DNA of 64,000 nt, from contig NZ_CP032543.1 in NCBI RefSeq assembly GCF_003610995.1, positions 6,262,001 to 6,326,000 of the forward strand, written 5' to 3'. A program made the translations under genes and the position numbers. This stretch comes from Streptomyces griseus subsp. griseus (lineage in GTDB: Bacteria > Actinomycetota > Actinomycetes > Streptomycetales > Streptomycetaceae). A model generated the notes under the pieces. The model had not been told where the DNA came from. It searched no databases and saw nothing but the letters and a program-made list of their open reading frames with translations. This document shows, piece after piece, positions 1 through 8,000 of this stretch (positions are counted from its first letter, which is position 1; the number at the start of each line of letters is the position of its first letter).

Positions 1-1
1 G

Positions 2-151
2 ATGCGCGACGCGGTGAGGTCCCGGATCGGGAACTCGCCCGAGCAGGAGCAGGAGATCGTGCGCACCGAACTGGGCAAGATCAACCGCATCCGGCTGACC
101 CGTCTCGTACGGGAGACCCTCGCAGAGGAAGCTCCCGCACAGGAGTCCTGA
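2..151 (+). CDS. uraD: OHCU decarboxylase UraD, 3' end only
   Basis: This is the last 49 codons of a gene that begins before the window. The frame ends in TGA at 149-151 and carries ELGKINRIRLTRL, the usual C-terminal helix of 2-oxo-4-hydroxy-4-carboxy-5-ureidoimidazoline decarboxylase. That enzyme makes S-allantoin in the last step of urate oxidation. The assignment rests on this tail and on uraH and uricase following immediately in the same direction, the usual actinobacterial order. The N-terminal part is not visible, so its integrity cannot be judged. Confidence 0.75.
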   Translation: MRDAVRSRIGNSPEQEQEIVRTELGKINRIRLTRLVRETLAEEAPAQES

Positions 152-171
152 GATCAAGGAGAGTGACGGTC

Positions 172-561
172 TTGAGTACCGACACGACCGCGTCGGTGTC
201 CACGCACATCCTGGACACCTCCATCGGCCGCCCCGCCGCGTCCGTCGCCGTCTCGCTCGCCGCCCGCAGCGGCAGCGACGCGCCGTACGTGACGCTCGGA
301 GCCTCCGCGACCGATGCGGACGGGCGCTGCAAGGACCTGCCGGCGCTGCCGGAGGGAACCACCCATGTACGCCTCGCCTTCGACACCGAGACGTACTTTT
401 CCAAGAAGCAAGCCGAGGCGCAGCAGGACGCCCCCCGCGTAAGGGACAGCGGCGCGTTCTTCCCGGAAGTGACGATCGCCTTCGCGGTCGTGCCGGGCGA
501 GCACTATCACGTACCGCTGCTGCTCAACCCGTTCGGCTACTCCGTTTACCGAGGGAGCTAG
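172..561 (+). CDS. uraH: 5-hydroxyisourate hydrolase (transthyretin-like)
   Basis: A 129-residue protein with family marks at both ends: THILDTSIGRPA near the N terminus and the C-terminal tetrapeptide YRGS, the signature of HIU hydrolases (it separates them from transthyretin). It hydrolyses 5-hydroxyisourate, the unstable uricase product, to OHCU. I chose the TTG at 172 because AAGGAG lies about 10 bases upstream; the GTG at 163 would sit directly on that ribosome site. It lies between uraD and uricase with gaps of 20 and 7 bases, so the three are almost certainly one transcript. Confidence 0.9.
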   Translation: MSTDTTASVSTHILDTSIGRPAASVAVSLAARSGSDAPYVTLGASATDADGRCKDLPALPEGTTHVRLAFDTETYFSKKQAEAQQDAPRVRDSGAFFPEVTIAFAVVPGEHYHVPLLLNPFGYSVYRGS

Positions 562-568
562 CACCGAC

Positions 569-1492
569 ATGCCCACGATTCTCGGCCAGAACCAGTACGG
601 CAAAGCAGAGAACCGCGTCGTTAAGATCACGCGGGACGGCGACACCCACCACATCAAGGACCTGAACGTCTCGGTCGCCCTCTCCGGCGACATGGACGAC
701 GTGCACTACTCCGGCTCCAACGCCAACGTCCTGCCGACCGACACCACCAAGAACACGGTGTTCGCGTTCGCCAAGGAGCACGGGATCGAGTCCGCCGAGC
801 AGTTCGGCATCCACCTCGCCCGGCACTTCGTCTCCTCGCAGGAGCCGATCCACCGCGCCCGCATCCGGATCGAGGAGTACGCCTGGGAGCGCATCGCGAC
901 CTCCGACGGCAACTCCAAGTTCATCGGCGCCGACGAGGTCAAGCACTCCTTCGCCCGCAAGGGCATGGAGACCCGCGTCTCCCAGATCACCTACGACGGG
1001 GAGAGCTGGGAGGTCATCTCGGGCCTCAAGGACCTCACCGTGATGAACTCGACCAACTCCGAGTTCTGGGGCTACGTCAAGGACAAGTACACGACGCTGA
1101 AGGAGGCGTACGACCGCATCCTGGCGACCGACGTCTCCGCGCGCTGGCGCTACAACTGGACCAGCGACGAGCAGCCCATGCCGAACTGGGAGAAGTCCTA
1201 CGAGCAGGCGCGCAAGCACATGCTCCAGGCCTTCGCCGAGACGTACTCCCTCTCGCTCCAGCAGACCCTTTACCAGATGGGTTCGCGCATCATCAACAGC
1301 CGCAGCGAGATCGACGAGATCCGCTTCTCGCTGCCGAACAACCACCACTTCCTGGTGGACCTCGAACCGTTCGGACTCAAGAACGACAACGAGGTCTACT
1401 TCGCGGCGGACCGTCCCTACGGTCTGATCGAGGCCACCGTGCTCCGCGACGGCGTCGAGCCGAAGATCCCGGTCGACATGACCAACCTCTGA
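569..1492 (+). CDS. Uricase (urate oxidase)
   Basis: A 307-residue cofactor-free urate oxidase of typical length. It has two tandem T-fold domains. The signature LPTDTTKN in the first half supplies the catalytic Thr, and VKITRDGDTHHIKDLNVSV is the standard N-terminal strand region. It converts urate to 5-hydroxyisourate and hydrogen peroxide, the substrate of the HIU hydrolase just upstream. It starts 7 bases after uraH and is followed by a strong hairpin terminator, so uraD-uraH-uricase probably ends here. Names in use vary (pucL, uox), so no symbol is given. Confidence 0.93.
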   Translation: MPTILGQNQYGKAENRVVKITRDGDTHHIKDLNVSVALSGDMDDVHYSGSNANVLPTDTTKNTVFAFAKEHGIESAEQFGIHLARHFVSSQEPIHRARIRIEEYAWERIATSDGNSKFIGADEVKHSFARKGMETRVSQITYDGESWEVISGLKDLTVMNSTNSEFWGYVKDKYTTLKEAYDRILATDVSARWRYNWTSDEQPMPNWEKSYEQARKHMLQAFAETYSLSLQQTLYQMGSRIINSRSEIDEIRFSLPNNHHFLVDLEPFGLKNDNEVYFAADRPYGLIEATVLRDGVEPKIPVDMTNL

Positions 1493-1503
1493 CGCGGCAC
1501 TGA

Positions 1504-1541
1504 ACCGGCCCCCGCCCGCCCGCAGTCGGGCGGGGGCCGGT
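1504..1541 (+). terminator. Hairpin terminator after uricase
   Basis: A perfect 15-bp inverted repeat (1504-1518 with 1527-1541) with an 8-base loop, 11 bases after the uricase stop. It has no U-tract, as is usual in Streptomyces. The following permease has its own GGAGGAA ribosome site, so read-through is possible. Confidence 0.7.
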
Positions 1542-1560
1542 CATCCCGGAGGAAACACCC

Positions 1561-2949
1561 ATGGCACAGCCTGCAACGGGGCCGGCCGAAGGCCCGAAAC
1601 CTCTTATCGGCAACGCAGTTCACCCGTGCGACGAGAAGCTCCCTCCCGCACGACTCGTCCCCGCGGCCCTCCAGCACATCGCCGCCATGTACGCGGGCGT
1701 CGTCACCCCTCCGCTGATCATCGGCCAGGCAGTCGGCCTGGACACCGCCGGGATGACGCGGCTCATCGCCGCGAGCCTCCTGATCGCCGGGCTCGCCACC
1801 ATCGTGCAGACCATCGGCATCGGCGCCTTCGCCGGCAACCGGCTGCCGTTCGTCAACGCGGCCTCCTCCGCCGGTATCGCCCCGATGCTCGCCATCGCCG
1901 AGACCAGCGCCCCCGGCCACCAACTCCCCGCGATCTACGGTGCGGTGCTCGTCGCCGGGGCCTTCTGCCTGACGGTCGGACCGTTCTTCGGCAGACTGCT
2001 GCGCTTCTTCCCGCCGCTCGTCACCGGTGTCGTCATCACCCTCATCGGCGTCACCCTCATGCCCGTGCCGGTCGCCTGGGCGCAGGGCGGCGACGCCACC
2101 GCCGCCGACTTCGGTGCCATGAAGTACCTGGCGCTGGCCGCCTTCACCCTGGTCGTCATCCTGCTCATCCAGCGCTTCGGACGCGGCTTCCTCAAGCAAG
2201 TCGCCCTGCTGGTCGGCATGTTCGTCGGCACGACGGCCGCGATTCCGTTCGGACTCGCCGACTTCTCCGCGCTGAGGTCCGCACCGCTCGCCGCCCTGCC
2301 GACCCCTTTCGCCTTCGGCGCACCGGAGTTCCACCCGGCCGCGATCCTCTCCCTCTGCATCGTGATGCTCGTCCTGATGACTGAGTCCTCGGCCGGGATG
2401 CTGGCCCTGGGCGAGATCTGCGACCGCCGCACCGACGGACGTACGATCACCCGGGGCCTGCGCACGGACGGCATCGCCACCCTCCTCGGCCCGGTCTTCG
2501 GAGGCTTCCCCACCAGCGCCTTCGCCCAGAACGTCGGCGTCGTCTCGCTGACCCGGGTACGCAGCCGGTACGTCGTCGCGGCGGCGGGCGGCGCCCTGCT
2601 GATCCTGGGCGCCTTCCCGGTGCTCGGCGCGGTCGTCTCGCTCGTCCCGATGCCCGTCCTCGGCGGCGCCGGCATCGTTCTCTTCGGTTCCATCGCGGTC
2701 AGCGGCATCCGTACGCTCTCCGAGGCCGGACTCGACGACAGCTCCAACATCATCCTCGTCGCGGTGGCGCTCGGCGCGGGCATCATCCCGCTCGCCGCGC
2801 CCACCTTCTACGCCGGATTCCCGGCCTGGGCGCAGACCGTCCTCGGCTCCGGGATCAGTGCGGGAGCGCTGGTCGCGGTCGTGCTCAACCTGTTCTTCCA
2901 CCATCTCGGCACCCACAGCCGCCCCGCTGTGGCACTCAAATCCTCCTAG
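1561..2949 (+). CDS. NCS2 urate/xanthine permease
   Basis: A 462-residue integral membrane protein of the nucleobase:cation symporter-2 family, with about 12-14 hydrophobic segments. Family marks include LQHIAAMYAGVVTPPLIIG near the N terminus and the substrate-site region TESSAGMLALGE followed by GGFPTSAFAQNVGVVSLT. Its place after uricase and before a purine deaminase suggests import of urate or xanthine. It is clearly paralogous to the permease at 4712-6178 (shared AMYAGVV, TESxxxMLALG and AFAQNVG blocks). Exact substrate cannot be read from sequence. Strong ribosome site GGAGGAAACACCC precedes the ATG. Confidence 0.9.
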   Translation: MAQPATGPAEGPKPLIGNAVHPCDEKLPPARLVPAALQHIAAMYAGVVTPPLIIGQAVGLDTAGMTRLIAASLLIAGLATIVQTIGIGAFAGNRLPFVNAASSAGIAPMLAIAETSAPGHQLPAIYGAVLVAGAFCLTVGPFFGRLLRFFPPLVTGVVITLIGVTLMPVPVAWAQGGDATAADFGAMKYLALAAFTLVVILLIQRFGRGFLKQVALLVGMFVGTTAAIPFGLADFSALRSAPLAALPTPFAFGAPEFHPAAILSLCIVMLVLMTESSAGMLALGEICDRRTDGRTITRGLRTDGIATLLGPVFGGFPTSAFAQNVGVVSLTRVRSRYVVAAAGGALLILGAFPVLGAVVSLVPMPVLGGAGIVLFGSIAVSGIRTLSEAGLDDSSNIILVAVALGAGIIPLAAPTFYAGFPAWAQTVLGSGISAGALVAVVLNLFFHHLGTHSRPAVALKSS

Positions 2950-2994
2950 GGTCCTGCCGTGCCCACATCGCCACAGAGAGAAGAAGGAAGCGCC

Positions 2995-4383
2995 ATGGCA
3001 GCTTCGGCAGACCCTCAGCGCACCGTCATCGAGAACTGCTCGATCGCCACCGTCGACGCCCACGACACGGAGTACGCCTCCGGGTACATCGTCGTGGCGG
3101 ACAACCGCATCGAGTCCGTCGGCGCCGGCAAGGCACCGGAGGGCCTCACCGGAGTCGTCCGGCGCATCGACGCCACCGGACACCTCGCGACGCCGGGCCT
3201 GGTCAACACCCACCACCACTTCTACCAGTGGATCACCCGGGGACTGGCCACCGACCACAACCTCTTCAACTGGCTGGTCGCCCTCTACCCGACCTGGGCG
3301 CGCATCGACGAGCCGATGGCCCGCGCCGCCGCGCAGGGCTCGCTCGCCATGATGGCCCGTGGCGGCGTCACCACCGCCATGGACCACCACTACGTCTTCC
3401 CGAAGGGCTCCGGCGACCTGTCCGGCGCCATCATCGGGGCCGCGCGCGAGATGGGCGTACGGTTCACCCTCGCCCGGGGCTCCATGGACCGCAGCGAGAA
3501 GGACGGCGGCCTGCCCCCGGACTTCGCCGTCGAGACCCTCGAAGGGGCGCTCGCCGCCACCGAGGCCACCATCGACGCCCACCACGACGCCTCCTTCGGC
3601 TCCATGACCCAGGTCGCCGTCGCCCCCTGCTCGCCGTTCTCCGTCTCCACCGAACTGATGCGCCAGGGAGCGGAGCTGGCCCGGCGCAGGAACGTGCGGC
3701 TGCACACCCACGGCTCGGAGACCGTCGAGGAGGAGCAGTTCTGCAAGGAACTGTTCGGGATGGGCCCGACCGACTACTTCGAGTCGACCGGCTGGCTCGG
3801 CGACGACGTGTGGATGGCGCACTGCGTCCACATGAACGACTCCGACATCGCCGCCTTCGCCCGTACGGGAACCGGCGTCGCCCACTGCCCCTCCTCCAAC
3901 GCCCGACTCGCCGCGGGCATCGCCCGGGTCCCCGACATGCTCGCCGCGGGTGTCCCGGTCGGGCTCGGCGTGGACGGCACCGCCTCCAACGAGTCCGGCG
4001 AACTCCACACCGAGCTGCGCAACGCGCTCCTCATCAACCGCCTCGGCGCCCACCGTGAGGCCGCCCTCAACGCCCGTCAGGCCCTGCGCCTCGGGACCTT
4101 CGGCGGGGCCCAGGTCCTGGGCCGCGCCGACCAGATCGGCTCCCTGGAGGCCGGCAAGCTCGCCGACCTCGTCCTGTGGAAGCTGGACACCCTGGCCCAC
4201 TCCTCGATCGCCGACCCGGTGACCGCGCTCATCTTCGGCGCGGCAGCCCCGGTGACCCTCTCCCTCGTCGACGGCAAGCCGGTCGTCGAGGGCAACCACC
4301 TCACCACGGTGGACGAGGACGCCATCGCCCGCACCACCCGCGACGAGGCCCGCCGCCTCGCGCAGATCGCCGCCGGGGCCTGA
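2995..4383 (+). CDS. 8-oxoguanine (or guanine) deaminase
   Basis: A 462-residue amidohydrolase-superfamily deaminase. Metal ligands are visible: NTHHHF (HxH motif), HTHGSE, the later His in WMAHCVHM, and GVDGTASNES with the catalytic Asp. This pattern matches the 8-oxoguanine deaminase/TrzN-like branch that converts 8-oxoguanine to urate, or guanine-type purines to xanthine. Its position between two urate/xanthine permeases fits. Start ATG at 2995 follows AAGGAAG at good spacing; an in-frame ATG at 2959 lacks one. It begins 46 bases after the first permease and probably shares its transcript. Confidence 0.8.
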   Translation: MAASADPQRTVIENCSIATVDAHDTEYASGYIVVADNRIESVGAGKAPEGLTGVVRRIDATGHLATPGLVNTHHHFYQWITRGLATDHNLFNWLVALYPTWARIDEPMARAAAQGSLAMMARGGVTTAMDHHYVFPKGSGDLSGAIIGAAREMGVRFTLARGSMDRSEKDGGLPPDFAVETLEGALAATEATIDAHHDASFGSMTQVAVAPCSPFSVSTELMRQGAELARRRNVRLHTHGSETVEEEQFCKELFGMGPTDYFESTGWLGDDVWMAHCVHMNDSDIAAFARTGTGVAHCPSSNARLAAGIARVPDMLAAGVPVGLGVDGTASNESGELHTELRNALLINRLGAHREAALNARQALRLGTFGGAQVLGRADQIGSLEAGKLADLVLWKLDTLAHSSIADPVTALIFGAAAPVTLSLVDGKPVVEGNHLTTVDEDAIARTTRDEARRLAQIAAGA

Positions 4384-4711
4384 CCCCGGCGGCATCCCCG
4401 AACCGCCGGAGAACCACTGATCCCGGCGGCATCCCCGACCGGCCGGTCGAGGGGGACGGCCCGAGACCGGCCGCCGTGGACCCGAGCGGGGTCCACGGCA
4501 GCCGGTCCGGCGGACGCGCACCCGATGGTGGGCGCCCGCCGGACCGGTGATGAACCCTGCCCGCACGCCCCCACCGTGCGCGCGCCCCTCCGCACCCCCC
4601 TCTGCACGACCTGCACCACCTGAGAGAGCCGCAAGCACTGCCGCACCCCTTACGCACCACCTCCCTGAACCCCACGTCGCCGACGACGTGTAACCGACCG
4701 GAGGAACCGCC
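4384..4711. other. Intergenic region with stacked hairpins
   Basis: This 328-base gap separates the deaminase from the second permease and has no credible gene. It holds two near-identical 26-base direct repeats (4384-4409 and 4421-4446), each able to fold on itself through CCGGCGG and a matching arm. Then come a 10-bp perfect hairpin (4474-4483 with 4489-4498) and a 12-bp perfect hairpin (4502-4513 with 4536-4547) enclosing a further partial stem. The first elements may terminate the upstream operon. About 165 bases of plainer sequence then lead to the permease start. Confidence 0.6.
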
Positions 4712-6178
4712 GTGGCCGCTGAGCCCAGGTTTCGCAAAGACGCAGATGCAGCCGCCCCCGACGTGACGGACGATGCCGTCACAGCAGCAGAAGCAGCAGG
4801 TGCCGACCGGAAGCATCCGGTCGACGAGACCCTTCCCCCACTGAAGATGTTCACCAGCGGCCTCCAGCACGTGGCCGCCATGTACGCCGGGGTGGTGGCA
4901 CCACCCCTGATCGTGGGGCCGGCCGTCGGTCTCACCGCCAAGGAGACCGCCTTCCTGATGGGGGCGAGCCTCTTCACCGCGGGCATCGCCACCCTGCTCC
5001 AGACCATCGGCTTCTGGAAGGTCGGCGCCCGGCTGCCCTTCGTCAACGGCGTCTCGTTCGCCGGTGTGGCGCCGATGATCGCGATAGGCAAGGACCGGGG
5101 ACACGACGGGATCGCCGTGATCTTCGGCGCGATCATCGTCGCGAGCGTGCTGGGCTTCCTCCTCGCCCCGTACTTCTGCAAACTGGTCCGGTTCTTCCCC
5201 CCGGTCGTCACCGGCACCGTCATCACCCTGATCGGTGTCTCGCTCCTGCCGGTCGCCTTCAACTGGTCCCAGGGCGGCAACGCGACGGCGGACGACTACG
5301 GCTCGATGACCAACATCACCATGGCCGCCGTGACCCTGGTGATCGTGCTGGCCCTGCGCAAACTGCTGCGCGGCTTCCTCCAGCAGATCGCGATCCTGCT
5401 CGGTCTGGTCATCGGCACCCTGATCGCCATCCCCGCCGGCATCACCGACTTCAGCGCCATCAAGAACGCCGACGTCGTCGGCTTCCCGACGCCGTTCGCC
5501 TTCGGCGCCCCGCAGTTCGAGATCGCCGCCATCATCTCCATGTGCATCGTGATGCTGGTCTGCATGACCGAGTCCACCGCGGACATGCTGGCCCTCGGCA
5601 AGATCGTCGGCCGCCCGGCCGACGAGAAGATCATCGAGGGCGGCCTGCGCGCCGACACCCTGGGCAGCGCGATCAGCCCGATCTTCAACGGGTTCATGTG
5701 CAGTGCCTTCGCCCAGAACGTCGGCCTCGTCGCCATGACGAAGATCCGCAGCCGCTTCGTCGTCGCGGCGGGCGGCGGCATCCTCATCCTGCTCGGCCTG
5801 GTCCCGGTCGCCGCCTCCGTCATCGCCCTCGTACCGCTGCCGGTGCTCGGCGGCGCGGGCATCGTCCTCTTCGGTACGGTCGCGGCCAGCGGCATCCAGA
5901 CCCTGGCCACCGCCGCGATGGAGAAGGGCGAGAACGCGCTGATCGTGGCGGCGGCCCTCGGTATCGGCCTGATCCCGATCGCGGCGCCGCAGTTCTACCA
6001 CGCCTTCCCGGACAGCCTGCTGGTCGTCCTCGACTCGGGCATCTCGACCGGGTGCGTGGTCGCCATCGTGCTGAACCTCGCCTTCAACCACTTCGGCCGC
6101 AAGCTGGACGCGGAGGACGAGGAGCGGGCGAACGGCGAACACGTGGTCCCGGCGGCCTCGGGGGTGGGCGTCCACTGA
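4712..6178 (+). CDS. NCS2 xanthine/urate permease, second copy
   Basis: A 488-residue polytopic permease of the NCS2 family, longer than the copy at 1561-2949 because of an acidic cytoplasmic N terminus of about 35 residues and a charged C-terminal tail. It has GLQHVAAMYAGVVAPPLIVG, CMTESTADMLALG and CSAFAQNVGLVAM, the transport-site blocks of urate/xanthine carriers. GTG start at 4712 with CCGGAGGAA upstream. It has its own long structured leader (4384-4711), so it may be expressed separately from the deaminase. Substrate among urate, xanthine and uracil is unresolved. Confidence 0.9.
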   Translation: MAAEPRFRKDADAAAPDVTDDAVTAAEAAGADRKHPVDETLPPLKMFTSGLQHVAAMYAGVVAPPLIVGPAVGLTAKETAFLMGASLFTAGIATLLQTIGFWKVGARLPFVNGVSFAGVAPMIAIGKDRGHDGIAVIFGAIIVASVLGFLLAPYFCKLVRFFPPVVTGTVITLIGVSLLPVAFNWSQGGNATADDYGSMTNITMAAVTLVIVLALRKLLRGFLQQIAILLGLVIGTLIAIPAGITDFSAIKNADVVGFPTPFAFGAPQFEIAAIISMCIVMLVCMTESTADMLALGKIVGRPADEKIIEGGLRADTLGSAISPIFNGFMCSAFAQNVGLVAMTKIRSRFVVAAGGGILILLGLVPVAASVIALVPLPVLGGAGIVLFGTVAASGIQTLATAAMEKGENALIVAAALGIGLIPIAAPQFYHAFPDSLLVVLDSGISTGCVVAIVLNLAFNHFGRKLDAEDEERANGEHVVPAASGVGVH

Positions 6179-6202
6179 CGTACCGTCTGCCCACCGTCCG
6201 GT

Positions 6203-6229
6203 GAAGCCCCGTGCCCCGCACGGGGCTTC
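6203..6229 (+). terminator. Hairpin terminator after second permease
   Basis: A perfect 12-bp stem (6203-6214 with 6218-6229) and a 3-base loop, 24 bases past the permease stop. It also protects against read-through into the convergent chitosanase gene. Confidence 0.75.
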
Positions 6230-6342
6230 GGCCGTGTGCGGGCCCTGGCGGTGGGTGGCCCGGGCATCGGCCGTGTGCGGGCCCTTGGCGGTGGGTGTCC
6301 TCGGCTTCGGCCGTGTGCGGGCCTCGCCGGTCGGTGGCCCCG
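6225..6342. repeat. Three 39-40 bp tandem repeats
   Basis: Three head-to-tail units starting at 6225, 6264 and 6304, each opening GCTTCGGCCGTGTGCGGG or the one-base variant GCATCGG..., followed by a further GCTTCGGG at 6343. They lie between the convergent permease and chitosanase genes and partly overlap the terminator arm. No coding role is evident; they look like a small minisatellite. Confidence 0.75.
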
Positions 6343-6370
6343 GCTTCGGGTACGCGGCCTCCGCCGTACG

Positions 6371-7198
6371 TCAGCCCTCGTCGATGCGGTAGCTGTCCCC
6401 GTAGACCTTCCACCGCAACGGCGTCTCCAGCCCGAGCTTCCCCTCCCGTACGAAGACCCGCTGGGCGCTCTCCACCCTGCTGGTGTCGGTGTGCGACGGC
6501 TCCCGGCCGATCGCGGCCACCCGGGCGTCGAGGAACGCGTTCAGATACGCCTCCTCGTCGCCGCCCCGCGCGGGCGTCCGGGCCGCCGCCATCGCCTCGC
6601 GGCGTATCGTCCGGAAGCCGACCGAGCCCTCCGTGTCACCCGGGCCGTGCATCACGTACGCGTCGTAGTGGATGAACTGTCCCAGCGCCCCGAGCCCGTC
6701 CTCCGCCGCCCGGCCCACCGCCGGATCGAAGTAGGCGGCGTCCCGCTCCCCGTCCTGGGCCGCACGGAAGGCGGAGTCCTCCGCCGCCTCCGCCCACGCC
6801 CGCGTGAACGGTTCGCCGAGCCCGGCGTGCGAGTCGCTGCCCTCCACCGCGCGCAGGGCGGGCAGGAACCGCTCCAGCGGGTTGCCGGGGCGGGCCTTCC
6901 CGTACCGTTCGACGACCTTCCGCAGGTCACCGGTGCCGGAGCAGAACCCGATGATGCCCGCCGTGTACCCCCGGCCGTCACCGATGTCCTCGATGTACGG
7001 GTACTGCGCCTCCCAGTCCAGCGAGGAGTTCTCCGCGCTGGAGACCAGCCGCATGGCGATCCGCTTCTTCGCCGGGTCGGCCAGCCCGGCCTCCGTACCG
7101 CCCGCCTCGGAGGCCGGTCCGGAGCAGCCGGTCAGGGTGGCGGCCGTGAGGAGGGCGGCGGTGAGGGGAAGGCGCAGGACGCGGACGATGCGGTTCAC
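6371..7198 (-). CDS. GH46 chitosanase with lipoprotein signal
   Basis: A 275-residue glycoside hydrolase family 46 endo-chitosanase. The block from residue 51 (LVSSAENSSLDWEAQYPYIE) through DIGDGRGYT closely matches the secreted Streptomyces chitosanases. The catalytic pair is present as Glu56 and Asp74, 18 residues apart as in the family. FDPAVGRAAEDGLGALGQF and GGDEEAYLNAFLDAR are also typical. Unlike the usual freely secreted enzymes, its signal peptide ends in a lipobox (LTGC, Cys25) followed by a small Ser/Gly/Glu-rich linker, which predicts anchoring to the outer face of the membrane. No operator resembling known chitosanase regulators was seen in the 65 bases upstream. Confidence 0.88.
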   Translation of the reverse strand: MNRIVRVLRLPLTAALLTAATLTGCSGPASEAGGTEAGLADPAKKRIAMRLVSSAENSSLDWEAQYPYIEDIGDGRGYTAGIIGFCSGTGDLRKVVERYGKARPGNPLERFLPALRAVEGSDSHAGLGEPFTRAWAEAAEDSAFRAAQDGERDAAYFDPAVGRAAEDGLGALGQFIHYDAYVMHGPGDTEGSVGFRTIRREAMAAARTPARGGDEEAYLNAFLDARVAAIGREPSHTDTSRVESAQRVFVREGKLGLETPLRWKVYGDSYRIDEG

Positions 7199-7263
7199 CC
7201 GCCCAGCCTGCCAGGCCGGGGCCGTGGAGCGGGCGGCCGCCCGGCGGCTGTAGCGTCGGGGGT

Positions 7264-7947
7264 ATGGAAGATCAGTCAGTTGTGGATGTCGGCGATGTGC
7301 GCCTCGCGTACCGGACCTGGGGCGATCCGTTCGGTTCGCCCGTCGTGCTGCTGCACGGCCTCGGCGGTTCCGCCGCGGACTGGGAGGCGGCCGGCCCCCT
7401 GCTGGGCCAGGAGTGGCGGGTCTTCGCCCTGGACCTGCGCGGCCACGGCGAGAGCGACTGGCCCGACGAGTACGACCTGGAGCTGATGGCCGAGGACGTC
7501 GTCGGCTTCCTCGACGAGCTGGAGCTGAACCGGGTGGGCCTGGTGGGCCACGGCATGGGCGGTGTCGTCGCCCGGCTGCTGGCCCACGAGCACTCGGACC
7601 GGGTGGAGCGGCTGGTGCTGATCGAGACCCCGGCCCCGTTCCCCGGCGACCCCGGCCCGGCCGGGCGGCCCGAGGGCCCGGTGGACTACGACGAGAACGC
7701 GGTGCCCGCCGTACGCGACCAGCTCGCCGGCCCCGGCCCGGACGCGCCCGAAGGGCTCGGCGAGATCGTCGCCCCCACGATGATCATCACCGGCGGCCCG
7801 GAGAGCCGGATGCCGCAGGAGCGCCAGGCCGACATGGCCTCCCTGATCCCGGACTGCCGGCTGATCACGGTCCCCGGCGGCCACCGCATGCACGAGACCC
7901 GGGCGGATCAGGTGGCCGCCCACATCACGGAGTTCTTCACCAGCTGA
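7264..7947 (+). CDS. Alpha/beta hydrolase-fold protein lacking nucleophile
   Basis: A 227-residue alpha/beta-hydrolase-fold protein with a normal oxyanion region (VVLLHGLGG) and a His at the catalytic place (PGGHRMHE, His207). The nucleophile elbow reads GHGMGG instead of GHSMGG: residue 97 is Gly, encoded GGC at 7552-7554. The acid position is TGGPES rather than an Asp motif. A Ser-dependent hydrolase would be inactive, so this may be a binding protein or use another mechanism. It is divergent from the chitosanase and stands alone. Confidence 0.8.
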   Translation: MEDQSVVDVGDVRLAYRTWGDPFGSPVVLLHGLGGSAADWEAAGPLLGQEWRVFALDLRGHGESDWPDEYDLELMAEDVVGFLDELELNRVGLVGHGMGGVVARLLAHEHSDRVERLVLIETPAPFPGDPGPAGRPEGPVDYDENAVPAVRDQLAGPGPDAPEGLGEIVAPTMIITGGPESRMPQERQADMASLIPDCRLITVPGGHRMHETRADQVAAHITEFFTS

Positions 7948-8000
7948 GGGCCGGGCCGCTGCGGGCTGCGGTGCCGAGGGCGTTGTCAGTGGTGGCTGCC

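Noticed and set aside
4384-4711. Known purine riboswitch
   Set aside because: The hairpins do not show a conserved riboswitch core that I can recognise; only strong GC stems are visible.
1417-5280. Minus-strand open frame of about 1287 codons
   Set aside because: It lies opposite two permease genes and the deaminase, is rich in low-complexity Arg/Gly/Glu/Asp stretches, and has no family motif. Such frames are common in 72% GC DNA.
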